Shown: in pieces, positions 1 to 9,107 of the stretch
How the letters are laid out: each line of letters starts with the position of its first letter
Position numbering within the stretch: position 1 is the stretch's first letter
Source of the DNA: Haloglycomyces albus DSM 45210
GTDB lineage: Bacteria > Actinomycetota > Actinomycetes > Mycobacteriales > Micromonosporaceae
DNA length: 64,000 nt
Assembly (NCBI RefSeq): GCF_000527155.1
Contig: NZ_AZUQ01000001.1
Location: 924,554 to 988,553, forward strand
Reading direction: 5' to 3'
Translations under genes and position numbers: made by a program
Notes under the pieces: generated by a model
What the model saw: only the letters and a program-made list of their open reading frames with translations
Database searches by the model: none
Told to the model about the DNA's origin: nothing

Positions 1-225
1 GATATGAAGCTGGTGCTCAGCCAGGTTGTCGAGAATCGCGTTAAGTGTCATTCATGTTATCGCTCGCATTAATTCTCAATCCGTTCATTTGCAACACCGC
101 GCAAGGCACGGTTTGGTTGCAGCGGACATTGAGCGGCCTGACTCAGATACCGCTCTCGTTCCACGCGTCATGGTAAGAATATGTACCGGGAGAAACGAAA
201 ACTCTGATGACCAGCACATCGACAT

Positions 226-462
226 GTGCCGACAAAGGATACGACCATTAAAGACCCGCGTTATCGCCGCTCCGAACCCCAGATTACCTCCGTGGAATAT
301 AGCATTGATCGACAGAATTCAGAGGTGTTCTGGTGCCGGATGGGGATCGCAAATGCAACCGAGGGAGAGCGTGAGCGGCTGTGTGCCGAGGTGGAGGAGG
401 CGGCGAATACCCTCACCGAGGGCTTGGCCGACGAGGATTGGAGCCGTCTTGAGCAGGAGTGA
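226..462 (+). CDS. hypothetical small acidic protein (78 aa)
   Basis: A short open frame from GTG to TGA encodes 78 residues with a basic start (residues 1-20) and an acidic, helix-forming C-terminal half rich in E, A and L. Third codon positions are mostly G or C, as in the clear genes of this window, which is why I prefer this frame over the longer overlapping frames on both strands. There is no clear Shine-Dalgarno sequence before the GTG, so the start is uncertain. No domain is recognised. It stands alone upstream of the acyl-CoA dehydrogenase gene on the same strand, about 380 bases away. It could be a chance frame. Confidence 0.4.
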   Translation: MPTKDTTIKDPRYRRSEPQITSVEYSIDRQNSEVFWCRMGIANATEGERERLCAEVEEAANTLTEGLADEDWSRLEQE

Positions 463-839
463 GGTGTACTCGCTGTTCTCAAGGCCCCAAGGGGACACGA
501 AGCCGGCGCGACCGACTCCCTTTCTTCCACACCACCCCATGACACCGGACTGGTCGTTACCATCGTTCGTTCTCGCCATCTGGACGGAAACACGGCGGAG
601 GTCCCGAACGGCACCCCATGGACGAACCGCACAGCGATCGATTGACGAGCTTACTCTGGTTCCTTATATGCTGGTAAGACGCCCAGTTCCGCAGAAGAAA
701 GACCTGTGAGCCATACTTGGCTTTAACTCCATCACAGATGGAGCCGACATTCTCACACCGTGCGCGGCTTCACGTGGTCGCGGTTCGCACGGTAGAATTG
801 TTATAGAAATTACTGACTAGTAACAACCGGGAGCCATCG
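463..839. other. intergenic region upstream of acyl-CoA dehydrogenase
   Basis: I see no convincing gene here; the open frames on either strand look like arginine/serine-rich out-of-frame translations. The last 60 bases are AT-richer and probably hold the promoter of the downstream gene. A GGGAG ribosome-binding site lies seven bases before its ATG. Confidence 0.4.
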
Positions 840-2003
840 ATGACCACCGGATTCACTCCGTATGAGATGCCTGACGACTACGCCGACATTCGTTCGGGAG
901 TTCGTGAGGTCGCTGAAGCCGAACTTGCGCCGCGAGCCGCCGAGGTCGATGCCACGGCCTCGTTCCCGCAAGCCTCCTATGACGCCTTGAAGGCCGCTGA
1001 CCTGCACGCTCCCCACATCCCCACCGAATACGGTGGAGCGGGGCTGGACGCACTTGGTTTTGCCATCGTCATCGAAGAGCTCTCCCGCTGCTGCGCGTCG
1101 ACCGGGCTCATGCCGGCGGTCACCAAGCTGGGCACCACCCCCCTGTTGCTGGACGGGTCTGAGGAGCTGAAGCAGAAGTACCTGCCTCCGGTAGCACGAG
1201 GAGAGGGACTGTTCTCCTACTGCCTGTCCGAGCCCGAAGCCGGTTCCGACGTGGCCAATATGAAGACCAAGGCCGTTCGCGACGGAGACGGTTGGATTCT
1301 CAATGGCGTCAAGCGCTGGATCTCCAACGCCGGGGTCAGCGACTACTACACCGTGTTCGCCGTGACCGATCCGGAGGCCGGACCACGCGGTATCACCGCG
1401 TTCGTCGTGGAGAAGTCCGACCCGGGCGTCTCCTTCGGCGCTCCGGAAAAGAAGCTCGGCATTAAGGGTTCACCCACCTGCGAGGTCTACCTGGACGACG
1501 TCCGCATCCCCGGCGACCGTGTGATCGGCGAGGTCGGCAAGGGATTCCACCTGGCCATGAAGACGCTGGACCACACCCGCATCACCATCGCCGCACAGGC
1601 CCTCGGCATCGCGCAGGGTGCTCTCGACACCGCGACCGAGTACGCCAAGGAGCGTGAGCAATTCGGTAAGTCCATCACGCAGTTCCAGGGCGTCCAGTTC
1701 ATGATGGCCGATGCGGCCATGCGCATAGCCGCAGCACGCGAGCTGACCTACTCGGCCGCCGCCAAATCGGAGCGCGTGGAAGAGAATCTCACCTTCTACG
1801 GTGCCGCCGCCAAGTGCTACGCCTCGGACGCGGCCATGGACATCACCACCGACGCCGTCCAGATCCTCGGCGGTTACGGCTACACGAGCGATTTCCCCGT
1901 CGAGCGCATGATGCGCGACGCCAAGATCACCCAGATCTACGAGGGAACCAACCAGATCCAGCGAGTGGTCATGGCCCGCGAAATGTTGCGTGGGAAGAAC
2001 TAA
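840..2003 (+). CDS. acyl-CoA dehydrogenase
   Basis: A 387-residue FAD-dependent acyl-CoA dehydrogenase, full length for the family. It has the N-terminal helical domain (about 1-120), the middle beta domain with the SEPEAGSD flavin-binding motif near residue 135, and the C-terminal helical domain carrying RDAKITQIYEGTNQIQR. Glu368 in YEGTNQ is the expected catalytic base. Such enzymes oxidise acyl-CoA to 2-enoyl-CoA and pass electrons to ETF. The sequence resembles the short-chain/branched-chain type, but the substrate cannot be fixed by eye. GGGAG lies seven bases before the ATG, and a strong hairpin follows the stop. Leucine catabolism would fit with the HMG-CoA lyase elsewhere in the window; this is inference. 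Confidence 0.93.
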   Translation: MTTGFTPYEMPDDYADIRSGVREVAEAELAPRAAEVDATASFPQASYDALKAADLHAPHIPTEYGGAGLDALGFAIVIEELSRCCASTGLMPAVTKLGTTPLLLDGSEELKQKYLPPVARGEGLFSYCLSEPEAGSDVANMKTKAVRDGDGWILNGVKRWISNAGVSDYYTVFAVTDPEAGPRGITAFVVEKSDPGVSFGAPEKKLGIKGSPTCEVYLDDVRIPGDRVIGEVGKGFHLAMKTLDHTRITIAAQALGIAQGALDTATEYAKEREQFGKSITQFQGVQFMMADAAMRIAAARELTYSAAAKSERVEENLTFYGAAAKCYASDAAMDITTDAVQILGGYGYTSDFPVERMMRDAKITQIYEGTNQIQRVVMAREMLRGKN

Positions 2004-2040
2004 GCGCTGACCTACCTGGAATACGGTTTTCGCAACTGAA

Positions 2041-2079
2041 CTGAGGCGGCACCGACGAGGCGATCCGGTGCCGCCTCAG
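2041..2079. terminator. hairpin terminator after acyl-CoA dehydrogenase
   Basis: Perfect 13-bp inverted repeat (CTGAGGCGGCACC and its complement) with a 13-base loop, followed by a short T-containing tract (TTCTGT). It lies 38 bases after the stop codon. Confidence 0.75.
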
Positions 2080-2287
2080 TTCTGTCTCAGGATCGCGCGT
2101 CTCGGCCACAGGAGACCCCGATCAGGTGTCGCCCCGGCATCGACACCAACCCAACACTTTGAGAATTGCCGATTCCTCGCTTTATTGAGGCTGTTCAACT
2201 GTGGCGATCCTGAACGATCCGCCCTACCCGTTGACGTCGGTGGGCAATGTGAGTCATACTGAAGCGGGCATTTGTTACTCACGAGTA

Positions 2288-2524
2288 GGTGGCAGGAATT
2301 TCGTAGAGACTCCTGCCACCGGCGGAAACGGATACGATCCGTTTCCGCCGGGTTGACGGGCCCAATCGGAACCTACGAGTGGCCTTGAGTCGTGAGCTGC
2401 TTAAAGGCAAGGTGTAGATCAGGACCACAGCATAGGCCGGGTTTGAGCACCCCAACTACTGTTGTCAAACCCGGCCCGGTCACTCGTGGCGTGAGGGGAT
2501 GCGTTCAGAGCCGCATCCCCTCAC
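2288..2524. repeat. array of four consecutive perfect hairpins
   Basis: Four perfect inverted repeats stand in a row with unrelated arm sequences: 2288-2320 (10-bp arms, 13-base loop), 2321-2349 (12-bp arms, 5-base loop), 2436-2475 (11-bp arms, 18-base loop) and 2491-2524 (12-bp arms, 10-base loop). None has a clear T-run. They fill the space between two convergent genes that together need at most two terminators. Their role is unknown; stacked terminators are one possibility. Confidence 0.7.
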
Positions 2525-2592
2525 GTATTTGAATGAACAACCAGTATGGCCTATTCGATCAGCCGCGCGATGGCGGCCGACGACCTGCGTGC

Positions 2593-3042
2593 CTACGAAG
2601 CGGAGTGTCGCAGGTTTTCCGGTGGCTTGCGCCCCGGCAGTAGCGCGAGGAACGCCAGGCCGATGAGCCCGAAGGAAAGTCCCACTTGTTTGGGTGTGGA
2701 CATCTCCAGCCAGGCGTCCGATTCCGATCCTTCCTTTCGGTCGTCGCCGGCAGGAGTACCGTCCTCTTCGGATTCGGTATCGCTATTGTCCGAATCGGAC
2801 TCTTCACCTTCCGGAGGCTCGGCCTCCTCAATGATGTTTCCCTCGCGGTCCACTTTGTTTCCGTCTTCATCGATGTAATACGGTGGCAAGGAAGGCGGGT
2901 CTTCCTCATTGACTCCATCGACCAAGACCCAAGCGGGTTGCTCGGGTGCGGAGTCCGTCGGGGTTTTAAGCAGCAGAAGACCGGTCACCGCCGCGCAGGC
3001 AATGACCAGAGTTCCCAGGATCAAACTCCGTTCGGTACGCAC
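2593..3042 (-). CDS. small membrane protein with acidic extracytoplasmic linker
   Basis: A 149-residue protein with a hydrophobic segment near the N-terminus (about residues 7-25) and a second near the C-terminus (about 120-136). Between them lies a long, highly acidic, S/D/E/G-rich stretch with a WVLVDGV...PPYYIDEDGNKVDREG segment. The layout suggests two membrane anchors with an exposed disordered acidic linker, possibly binding cations or wall. No family is recognised. The start is a GTG. It is transcribed alone, towards the hairpin array at its 3-prime side. Confidence 0.7.
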   Translation of the reverse strand: MRTERSLILGTLVIACAAVTGLLLLKTPTDSAPEQPAWVLVDGVNEEDPPSLPPYYIDEDGNKVDREGNIIEEAEPPEGEESDSDNSDTESEEDGTPAGDDRKEGSESDAWLEMSTPKQVGLSFGLIGLAFLALLPGRKPPENLRHSAS

Positions 3043-3361
3043 AAACTCACATTATCCTGTTATTGCCACCTTCGCTCTGTATTACATCCCATTCGACGCA
3101 CGACCGTCTCAAAACGAAAACAGCTCGCATTAACAGTGCTCACGGCATCTCCCACCTGTTCGAATCCCCTGCGGTTCAAGCCTAATCGCCGGGTAAAGCT
3201 CCCGACAAGTCGTCGGGCCGTTACCCTTCTTTCAGGTGAACGTAACGATAGAATCAGGAAACACCCACGCGGAGAACGTCCTCCACTGTGGACAAAAGAG
3301 TCGAAGCCCCGTCACCGCGCACTCACTGACGGACAGGGCTTCAACTACGTCTCTTCAACGT
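3043..3361. other. intergenic region with terminator hairpin
   Basis: No gene is seen. A hairpin at 3303-3342 (arms GAAGCCC/GGGCTTC with an inner CCGTC/GACGG pairing), followed on the minus strand by CTCTTTTG, probably terminates the acetoacetyl-CoA synthetase transcript. The upstream part probably carries the promoter of the minus-strand membrane protein. Confidence 0.5.
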
Positions 3362-5293
3362 CTAAGGGGCCCACTTCAAAAAATCGTTCATCGCATCCGG
3401 GTTGGCCAGGGACTCCAATGACACCGCTTGTGACACTGGGATTCCCTTGAGGATCTTTTTCAGGGGGACTTCGATCTTCTTCCCACTGAGGGTGCGCGGA
3501 ACCGCGCCGACCTCGTGGATCTCGTCGGGAACGTGCCTTGGGGACAGTTCCGCACGGATCGCCGTCGAAATCCGGCCACGCATGTCATCGTCCACTGACA
3601 CGCCCTCCGTAGGTTGCACGAATACGATCAGGCGATCGTCGTCATCGTCGAGGTGCACCACGAGGGAATCAACGACACCGTCGATACCTTCCACCACGGT
3701 GTAGAACTCCGAAGTTCCCATCCGAACCCCGCCCCGGTTCAAGGTGGCGTCCGACCGTCCCGAAATGATCGCCGAGCCGCGATCGGTGATGGTAATCCAG
3801 TCACCGTGACACCAAATCCCGGGAAAGGCGGTCAGATACGTATCGCGGTATCGATCGCGCAGAGGGTCGCCCCACAGGCTCACCGGCATCGAGGGCATCG
3901 GTTTGGTGATTACCAGTTCCCCTTCGCGCTCCAGTGCGTGATGCCCATCGGGGTCGAAGGACTCCACTTTTGCGCCCAGGCACAGGCACGACAGTTCCCC
4001 GCGCCATACCGGTACGTTCGGGGCTCCACCTACGAACCCGGTGCACAGGTCGGTGCCGCCGGACAGGGACTGCAGTTGCGCAGTGTCACTGATGGCCTCA
4101 TACACGTAGTCGAAGCCGACACCCGGCAGTGGGGCACCCGTGGAGCCGATGCCGTGAATCCGGGACAGATCGGCCACGTCCTTGGGAACGATGCCTCTGT
4201 CACGACAGGCCATGAGGAACGGAGCCGAGGTACCGAAGTACGTGACTTCGGCGTCTTCGGCCATGCGCCACATGCCTTCCGGATCCGGAGCACCGTCGAA
4301 CGTCACCAGAGCCGCTCCCACCAGCGGAGCGGAGGCGAGATAGTTCCACATCATCCAGCCGGTCGTGGAGTACCAGAAGAAACGGTCTCCCGGGCCGAGG
4401 TTCTGGTGTAGCCCCAGCATCTTGGCGTGCTCTAGGGCGATTCCGCCGTGCCCGTGGACGATCGCCTTGGGCAATCCGGTCGTTCCGGACGAGTAAAGGA
4501 TGTAAAGGGGATGTTCGAAGGGGAACATCTCAAAGTCCAGTTCACCTTCGGCGGCGGTGAACTCTTCCCAGCTCTTGCCGACCCCGGTTTTCGAACCGAG
4601 GTAGTTGAACGTGACGATGGAGCGCAGGTCTTCCTCCATCGTCTCCACGACCTGTTCGATCTCCTGGCGACGTTCAATCCTCTTCTTGCCGTACATATAT
4701 CCGTCGGTAACGAACAGGATCGTGGGTTTGACCTGCTGGAATCTGTCGATCACGGCCTTGGCCCCGAACTCCGGAGCGCACGAGGTGAACACCGCACCGA
4801 TAGAGGCCGCGGCCAACATCAAGGCGTGGGTCTCGGGAATGTTCGGCATCCACGCCGCCACGCGGTCGCCCTTCTGCACGCCGTGGGCCAAGAGCCCCGT
4901 TCGCAGACGCGCGACCATGGAACGCAACTCGTCGAGAGTCCACTCGAAGGTGTCCCGTGTATCGGAATAGGCGCGAATCGCCACATCGGTATCGGCCATG
5001 CCGGGTGCGTTCAGGACGGCCTTGGCGTAGTTAAACCCCTGGTCGGGAAACCACACCGCTCCCGGCATGGAATCCTCCGTCAAGACGCGGTGTGAAGGGA
5101 CCGGCTCGCCCAGTTGGAAGTACTCCCACACCGCGCCCCAGAACGTCGCCGGATCATCTACCGAGAACTGCCATAGATCCGGATACGAGGTCAGGTCGGT
5201 TCCGACCTGACGGGACAACCGGGAACCGAACTCCCCGATATTGGTGGTGTCCACCGCGTCCGGGCGCGGCAGCCATAGAACCTCGCTGGTCAC
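3362..5293 (-). CDS. acetoacetyl-CoA synthetase (acetoacetate-CoA ligase)
   Basis: A 643-residue ANL-superfamily enzyme joining acetoacetate to CoA with ATP. The start is set at GTG 5293, where GGGAGG sits five bases upstream; a longer frame adds nine residues without support. Visible are the family N-terminal segment (FWGAVWEYFQLGE), the P-loop-like YSSGTTGLPKAIVHGHGG, GGTDLCTGF, and the C-terminal RTLSGKKIEVPLKK carrying the adenylation lysine. Full length matches AcsA/AacS enzymes, which are about 650 residues and longer than typical acyl-CoA ligases. It would recover ketone bodies or intermediates of leucine and polyhydroxybutyrate breakdown. It lies downstream of, and is probably separate from, the MFS gene (about 140 bases). 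Confidence 0.92.
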   Translation of the reverse strand: MTSEVLWLPRPDAVDTTNIGEFGSRLSRQVGTDLTSYPDLWQFSVDDPATFWGAVWEYFQLGEPVPSHRVLTEDSMPGAVWFPDQGFNYAKAVLNAPGMADTDVAIRAYSDTRDTFEWTLDELRSMVARLRTGLLAHGVQKGDRVAAWMPNIPETHALMLAAASIGAVFTSCAPEFGAKAVIDRFQQVKPTILFVTDGYMYGKKRIERRQEIEQVVETMEEDLRSIVTFNYLGSKTGVGKSWEEFTAAEGELDFEMFPFEHPLYILYSSGTTGLPKAIVHGHGGIALEHAKMLGLHQNLGPGDRFFWYSTTGWMMWNYLASAPLVGAALVTFDGAPDPEGMWRMAEDAEVTYFGTSAPFLMACRDRGIVPKDVADLSRIHGIGSTGAPLPGVGFDYVYEAISDTAQLQSLSGGTDLCTGFVGGAPNVPVWRGELSCLCLGAKVESFDPDGHHALEREGELVITKPMPSMPVSLWGDPLRDRYRDTYLTAFPGIWCHGDWITITDRGSAIISGRSDATLNRGGVRMGTSEFYTVVEGIDGVVDSLVVHLDDDDDRLIVFVQPTEGVSVDDDMRGRISTAIRAELSPRHVPDEIHEVGAVPRTLSGKKIEVPLKKILKGIPVSQAVSLESLANPDAMNDFLKWAP

Positions 5294-5431
5294 TAATGCC
5301 TCCCTGTATCTACAACTCAACCACGGCCTTGTGGTTTAGCGCACTCCCATGGTGCCAAAGAAGGGAGACGGTGACGCTACCGGGTGGACGGCGCGAGGTC
5401 GGCGTCGCCGTCGACATGATTCCGAGAGCCG

Positions 5432-6691
5432 TTACCTGGCCGCGGCGATCTCGTCCTCCACATAGCGATTTCCGGACACGTAGAATCCGGCGACCACCTG
5501 AACGGCGATTAGGACGAACATGAACATGAAGGGCAGGTCGAAACCGCCACTGGCTCCGAACAGCGCTCCCACCGCGAAGGGCCCCAGCCCGGCCATGAGG
5601 TAACCGGCCGACTGAGTGAAGGCGGAGAGCGCTTCGGTTCCTGCGGGAGTGCGGGCGCGCAGCGTAAACAGGGTCAAGGCCAAGGGGAACATCCCCATTC
5701 CGAAACCGAAGAGAACGACCCACAACCACGTCAAGGGCCCTCCGATGAACCACAGGCCGAGCAGCCCCAAGGGACTGAACGTCGACAGGCAGACGAAAAG
5801 CAGTCGTTGGCTACCGCGAGAGGCCGCCAGCATGGGAACCACCATGCTCGGCACGATGACCACCAGGGTGTACAGGCCGAAGAGCGCACCGGCCTCGTGG
5901 GCGTCCAAGCCGTTGTACCGCAGGATACGCGGCAACCAGCCCATACCGATATAGGCGATCGACGCCTGGCCTCCGAAGAACAGCATGAACATCCACGCCA
6001 GTTTCGTGCGCAGGACACCGTCCAGCTTCGCGTTCTCTCCCCCGGATTTCGCGGCCGCCGGCTGTGGCCACACCAACCAGACCGAAGCCGCCAGCAGAGC
6101 GGGGAGAGCCCAAATAGCCAGCGTGAACGCCCACGAATCGGTCATATCGTGGATCGGGACGGTCGTAGCGGCCGCGATCGCCGTTCCCACGGCCAGCGAA
6201 ACCGAGTAGGTCGTCATGAGCGGACCGATTTTGGAGGGAAAATACTGTTTGACGATCCCCGGCACGGCGACGTTGCCGACCGCGCCGCCCGCCAAGGCAC
6301 AGGCGGAAAAGACGAGAAAAAGAAGAGGTCCGTCCACGCTGACCCGCGCCAACAGGCCGAAGCCCATCACCAGCAGCGACCCGGACATGACGGCCTTGGC
6401 ACCCCATTGGCGCATGAAGCGCGGGGTCAATGCCCCGAGGAAGGCAAAGGCGATGACCGGGAGCGTGGTCAAGACTCCTGCGAGTGTCTCCGACATTCCC
6501 AGGGCGCGCTGAATCTCGGGAAGCACGGCACCCACGCTGGTAATGGCCGTACGGAAGTTGAAGGTCGCCAGCACGATACCGGCGATCAAAACCCAGGCGG
6601 CGGCACTGAAGGGTCGAGCGTAGCCGCCTGCGGGCCGGTTATTCCGTTCCCCGGCCTCCTGGGCAGGTGTGGACTGGGCTTGAGTCACCAT
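5432..6691 (-). CDS. MFS transporter, CynX/NimT-like
   Basis: A 419-residue polytopic membrane protein with about 12 hydrophobic segments. The first (about 30-50) follows a polar 25-residue head, and a short acidic tail ends the protein. The repeat TFNFRTAITSVGAVLPEIQRALGMS...AGVLTTLPVIAFAFLGALTPRFMRQWG is typical of the cyanate/nitroimidazole branch of the major facilitator superfamily (CynX/YeaN/NimT). The substrate is unknown; these carriers usually export or import small anions or drugs. GAGGA lies about nine bases before the ATG. It is divergent from an Rrf2-type regulator across a 400-base AT-rich gap, so regulation by that protein is possible (inference). Confidence 0.88.
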   Translation of the reverse strand: MVTQAQSTPAQEAGERNNRPAGGYARPFSAAAWVLIAGIVLATFNFRTAITSVGAVLPEIQRALGMSETLAGVLTTLPVIAFAFLGALTPRFMRQWGAKAVMSGSLLVMGFGLLARVSVDGPLLFLVFSACALAGGAVGNVAVPGIVKQYFPSKIGPLMTTYSVSLAVGTAIAAATTVPIHDMTDSWAFTLAIWALPALLAASVWLVWPQPAAAKSGGENAKLDGVLRTKLAWMFMLFFGGQASIAYIGMGWLPRILRYNGLDAHEAGALFGLYTLVVIVPSMVVPMLAASRGSQRLLFVCLSTFSPLGLLGLWFIGGPLTWLWVVLFGFGMGMFPLALTLFTLRARTPAGTEALSAFTQSAGYLMAGLGPFAVGALFGASGGFDLPFMFMFVLIAVQVVAGFYVSGNRYVEDEIAAAR

Positions 6692-7094
6692 GGGCGAAGT
6701 TCCTCATTCTGTAGAATGTAGACACAACAAAGGCGTCATGGTCAGCGCGAAACCTCGGGGGTCACCGCTCGGTCCGCACTCGGTTCGAGTCAATGGAGAG
6801 GCAGGTCATACGACCTTTTTCGGGACCTCACCCAGGACGAACCGATCAAAGCTAACGCCGTGGCGAGGTGAATACCGCCCATGGTGCGGTTAAACACTAG
6901 TAATGTTCATTATTTTTTGCCGGCCCTCAATATTCAGAACAATATTCATTTCCTGGTCACGGGCCGAATCACCGCCGAACGCAGGTACTGAAACACACCT
7001 CGGTTCAACCAAGGCGTTAACCTGGAGTGGAGCACAGACGTTCAGGAGCGGGACGACGGTGACGCGACATGACTGACCGGTAAGGAGCACACAG
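6692..7094. promoter_or_regulatory. divergent promoter region between MFS gene and Rrf2 regulator
   Basis: A 400-base gap without a convincing gene. A markedly AT-rich block at about 6895-6955 holds two AATATT elements six bases apart and TTCATTATTTTTT. This is a plausible promoter/operator for one or both divergent genes, but no defined operator can be assigned. Confidence 0.4.
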
Positions 7095-7571
7095 GTGAGA
7101 CTGAGCGCGCGGGTGGATTACGCGCTGCGGGCCACGGCCGTATTGGCCGCCGCACCCCGTGACGAATGGGTCAGGGCCGATTCGATCGCCTCCGAACAGG
7201 AGGTGCCCCGCAAATTCCTGGAATCGATCCTGGTGCAGCTGCGCAACGGATCGATCGTGCAGTCCAAACGCGGTGCCGACGGAGGCCATCGCCTCTCGTG
7301 TCCCGCCGACGAGGTTTCGCTGGCCGATATCATTCGCTGCGTCGACGGTCCCCTGCTCGGTGTGCGCGGGCAGCGTCCCGAACACATCCGCTACCGCGGA
7401 GCCGCGGGTACCTTGACCGACGTGCTGATCGCACTACGAGCAGCCGAGCGCAATATCCTAGAGCACGTCACCTTGGCCGACATCGCGGCGGGAACCCTGC
7501 CCGGCCCGATTGCCGATCTGGTGGACGATCCGGACGCATGGACCATACGCGACCTGCCGAAATCGGAGTGA
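7095..7571 (+). CDS. Rrf2-family transcriptional regulator
   Basis: A 158-residue regulator with the family N-terminal winged helix (MRLSARVDYALRATAVLAA, then PRKFLESILVQLRNGSIVQSKRGADGGHRL, residues about 1-65) and a helical C-terminal part. It lacks the three-cysteine cluster that holds [Fe-S] in IscR, NsrR or RsrR; only two cysteines, in HRLSCPAD and IIRCVDG, are present. It is therefore probably not a classical iron-sulfur sensor, or it uses other ligands. AAGGAG precedes the GTG start. Divergent from the MFS transporter, which is a possible target along with its own promoter. Confidence 0.88.
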   Translation: MRLSARVDYALRATAVLAAAPRDEWVRADSIASEQEVPRKFLESILVQLRNGSIVQSKRGADGGHRLSCPADEVSLADIIRCVDGPLLGVRGQRPEHIRYRGAAGTLTDVLIALRAAERNILEHVTLADIAAGTLPGPIADLVDDPDAWTIRDLPKSE

Positions 7572-7664
7572 ACTCCACATCAGGCAGTCCAATAACCGAT
7601 GACGATGTTTGGAGGCATCGACGTTTCACCGGCGAAATCCGTTGTTCTCATCGACCACTGGAAC

Positions 7665-7961
7665 CTACCCGTAACGCGCAGTGGCATAACGCTCCATTAG
7701 CACCGAAAGCGGAGTATAAGCATCGTCTCCCTGTTCAGCACGGGCTTCATCCGCCCGACGTGCCAGATAGGCGTCTTCAGCCTGTTCAAGCGCTTCCGCA
7801 TCCTCGACCGGGACTAGGGCGGCGACATGATTCCCCTCCTCAGTCAAGTAGAGACGGTCACCGCCCCGTACCCGTGAAACCAGTTCGGACAGCCGGTCAC
7901 GGGCAATGTTCATCGATACTTCGCCCACTTTGTCCCACTTTTCGTCACTCGGCACAGTCAC
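7665..7961 (-). CDS. Phd/YefM-type antitoxin, orphan
   Basis: A 98-residue protein with the antitoxin fold signature: GEVSMNIARDRLSELVSRVRGGDRLYLTEEGNHVAALVPVED. This is the Phd/YefM DNA-binding N-domain, followed by an acidic helical tail that would wrap a toxin. The start may be the ATG at 7913 (MNIARDRLSE). No toxin-sized frame follows in the expected downstream position, where only about 90 bases separate it from the convergent Rrf2 gene. Its C-terminal half resembles that of the antitoxin at 58939-59253, including PVED, EDAYxAxRA and an AQGD-like segment, so the two are paralogues. It may act as a solitary repressor. Confidence 0.8.
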   Translation of the reverse strand: MTVPSDEKWDKVGEVSMNIARDRLSELVSRVRGGDRLYLTEEGNHVAALVPVEDAEALEQAEDAYLARRADEARAEQGDDAYTPLSVLMERYATARYG

Positions 7962-8219
7962 AAATGTCGCCCCTCAACCGTCATATGGAACGTCCACCGA
8001 AACCGCACTCAAACCCCTTATTCCGAGACTTTCGGTTCTTCCCGAAACCGACGGTCGTCCGGTACCGATTTTGAAACCGGCACGTCCCTACCGGTGATAT
8101 CGCGCCTTGCACTCTAACGCCGTGAAGTGACCTTCACCGCACTGAATCCGAGTGTCGTGTGAACTGCTTTTTCACCGCGCATGCCCGCAGAGCGCATCGC
8201 TTTCTGAGAAAATCCCAAC
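7962..8219. other. intergenic region
   Basis: About 260 bases between the divergent antitoxin and YihY genes. No gene is supported. Several imperfect CGAAACCGACGG/CCGGT short repeats occur at 8000-8090, but no clear stem. Confidence 0.3.
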
Positions 8220-9107
8220 GTGAAAACGCCCGACCTTGGAGCGTGGTTCGACGCGTACGTCGAACGTGTCCGCAAACGCTCTCCGTTCGCCGACCATTCC
8301 TGGCGATCCGGCGAGCGCTTCGCGGCTACCGACGGCGGTCTGCTCTCCGCTTCAATCGCCTATTACGCCTTCTTCGCGTCGTTTTCCATGTCCTTGCTGG
8401 CGCTGGCGGTATTCGGTTATCTGTTGCACGTTCCCGCGATCTATCAGGCGGTGGAGTCGTGGCTGGCGCAGAATCTTCCCATCGTGGACATCGGCTTGTT
8501 GGAGGAGTCTCGGCAGCAGGTGGGGATCTTGGCGGTCGTGGCCTTGATCGTCGCCGGGGTGGCGTGGGTTCAGGCGGTGCGCAATTCGGTGCGGCACGTC
8601 TGGGGTTTGGAACGCGCACCCGGTAATCCCTTTTTGCGTTGGTTCATTGACCTGGGTGTCTTGGCGGGGTTGTCGGTTCTCCTGTTGTTGACCATTGCCG
8701 CGTCGGCGGGTTTTCACACGATTGTCGGCTGGTTGAGTTTGGATTCGGTGATCGATTCGCCGTCGTTGTTGTCGGTCTTGTCGCTGGCGACGGCTTTGAT
8801 CACCGATATGGTTCTGGCAATGGTGATGCTGATCGCGTTGCCGCGCATGTCGATGTCGCTGCGGCGCGTGCTTCCGGCGGCATTGATGGTGGCGGTCGGC
8901 TTGGAGGGTTTGAAGACGATCGGTCGGCTTTTCATTTCCAATGTCTCGGATCGGCCCGCTTATCAGGCGGTGTCCACGGCGGTCGGTCTGCTGTTGTTCT
9001 TTTACCTGTTCAACTTTGTTCTGTTGTTCGCTGCGGCGTGGACGGCGACGTCGCGGCACGGGCAGGTGCGGGATCTGTACAACGGCCGTTTCATTCCCAA
9101 TTCTTAA
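8220..9107 (+). CDS. YihY/BrkB-family inner-membrane protein
   Basis: A 295-residue protein with about six membrane segments and the family motif [23 protein letters not shown] near residues 40-65, then [26 protein letters not shown] and a C-terminal [28 protein letters not shown]. Members of this family were first called RNase BN or virulence factor BrkB, but are membrane proteins of uncertain function, possibly transporters or lipid handlers. The start is a GTG. It converges with the desulfhydrase gene, the two stop codons overlapping by four bases. Confidence 0.9.
   Translation: MKTPDLGAWFDAYVERVRKRSPFADHSWRSGERFAATDGGLLSASIAYYAFFASFSMSLLALAVFGYLLHVPAIYQAVESWLAQNLPIVDIGLLEESRQQVGILAVVALIVAGVAWVQAVRNSVRHVWGLERAPGNPFLRWFIDLGVLAGLSVLLLLTIAASAGFHTIVGWLSLDSVIDSPSLLSVLSLATALITDMVLAMVMLIALPRMSMSLRRVLPAALMVAVGLEGLKTIGRLFISNVSDRPAYQAVSTAVGLLLFFYLFNFVLLFAAAWTATSRHGQVRDLYNGRFIPNS

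Noticed and set aside
26-709. 227-codon plus-strand frame at the window start
   Set aside because: Arginine/serine/proline-rich, with no family features; it overlaps a smaller frame with better codon bias.
3165-3185. tRNA-like GTTCGAATCCCC sequence
   Set aside because: No acceptor, D or anticodon stems can be formed around it; no tRNA gene was found in the window.
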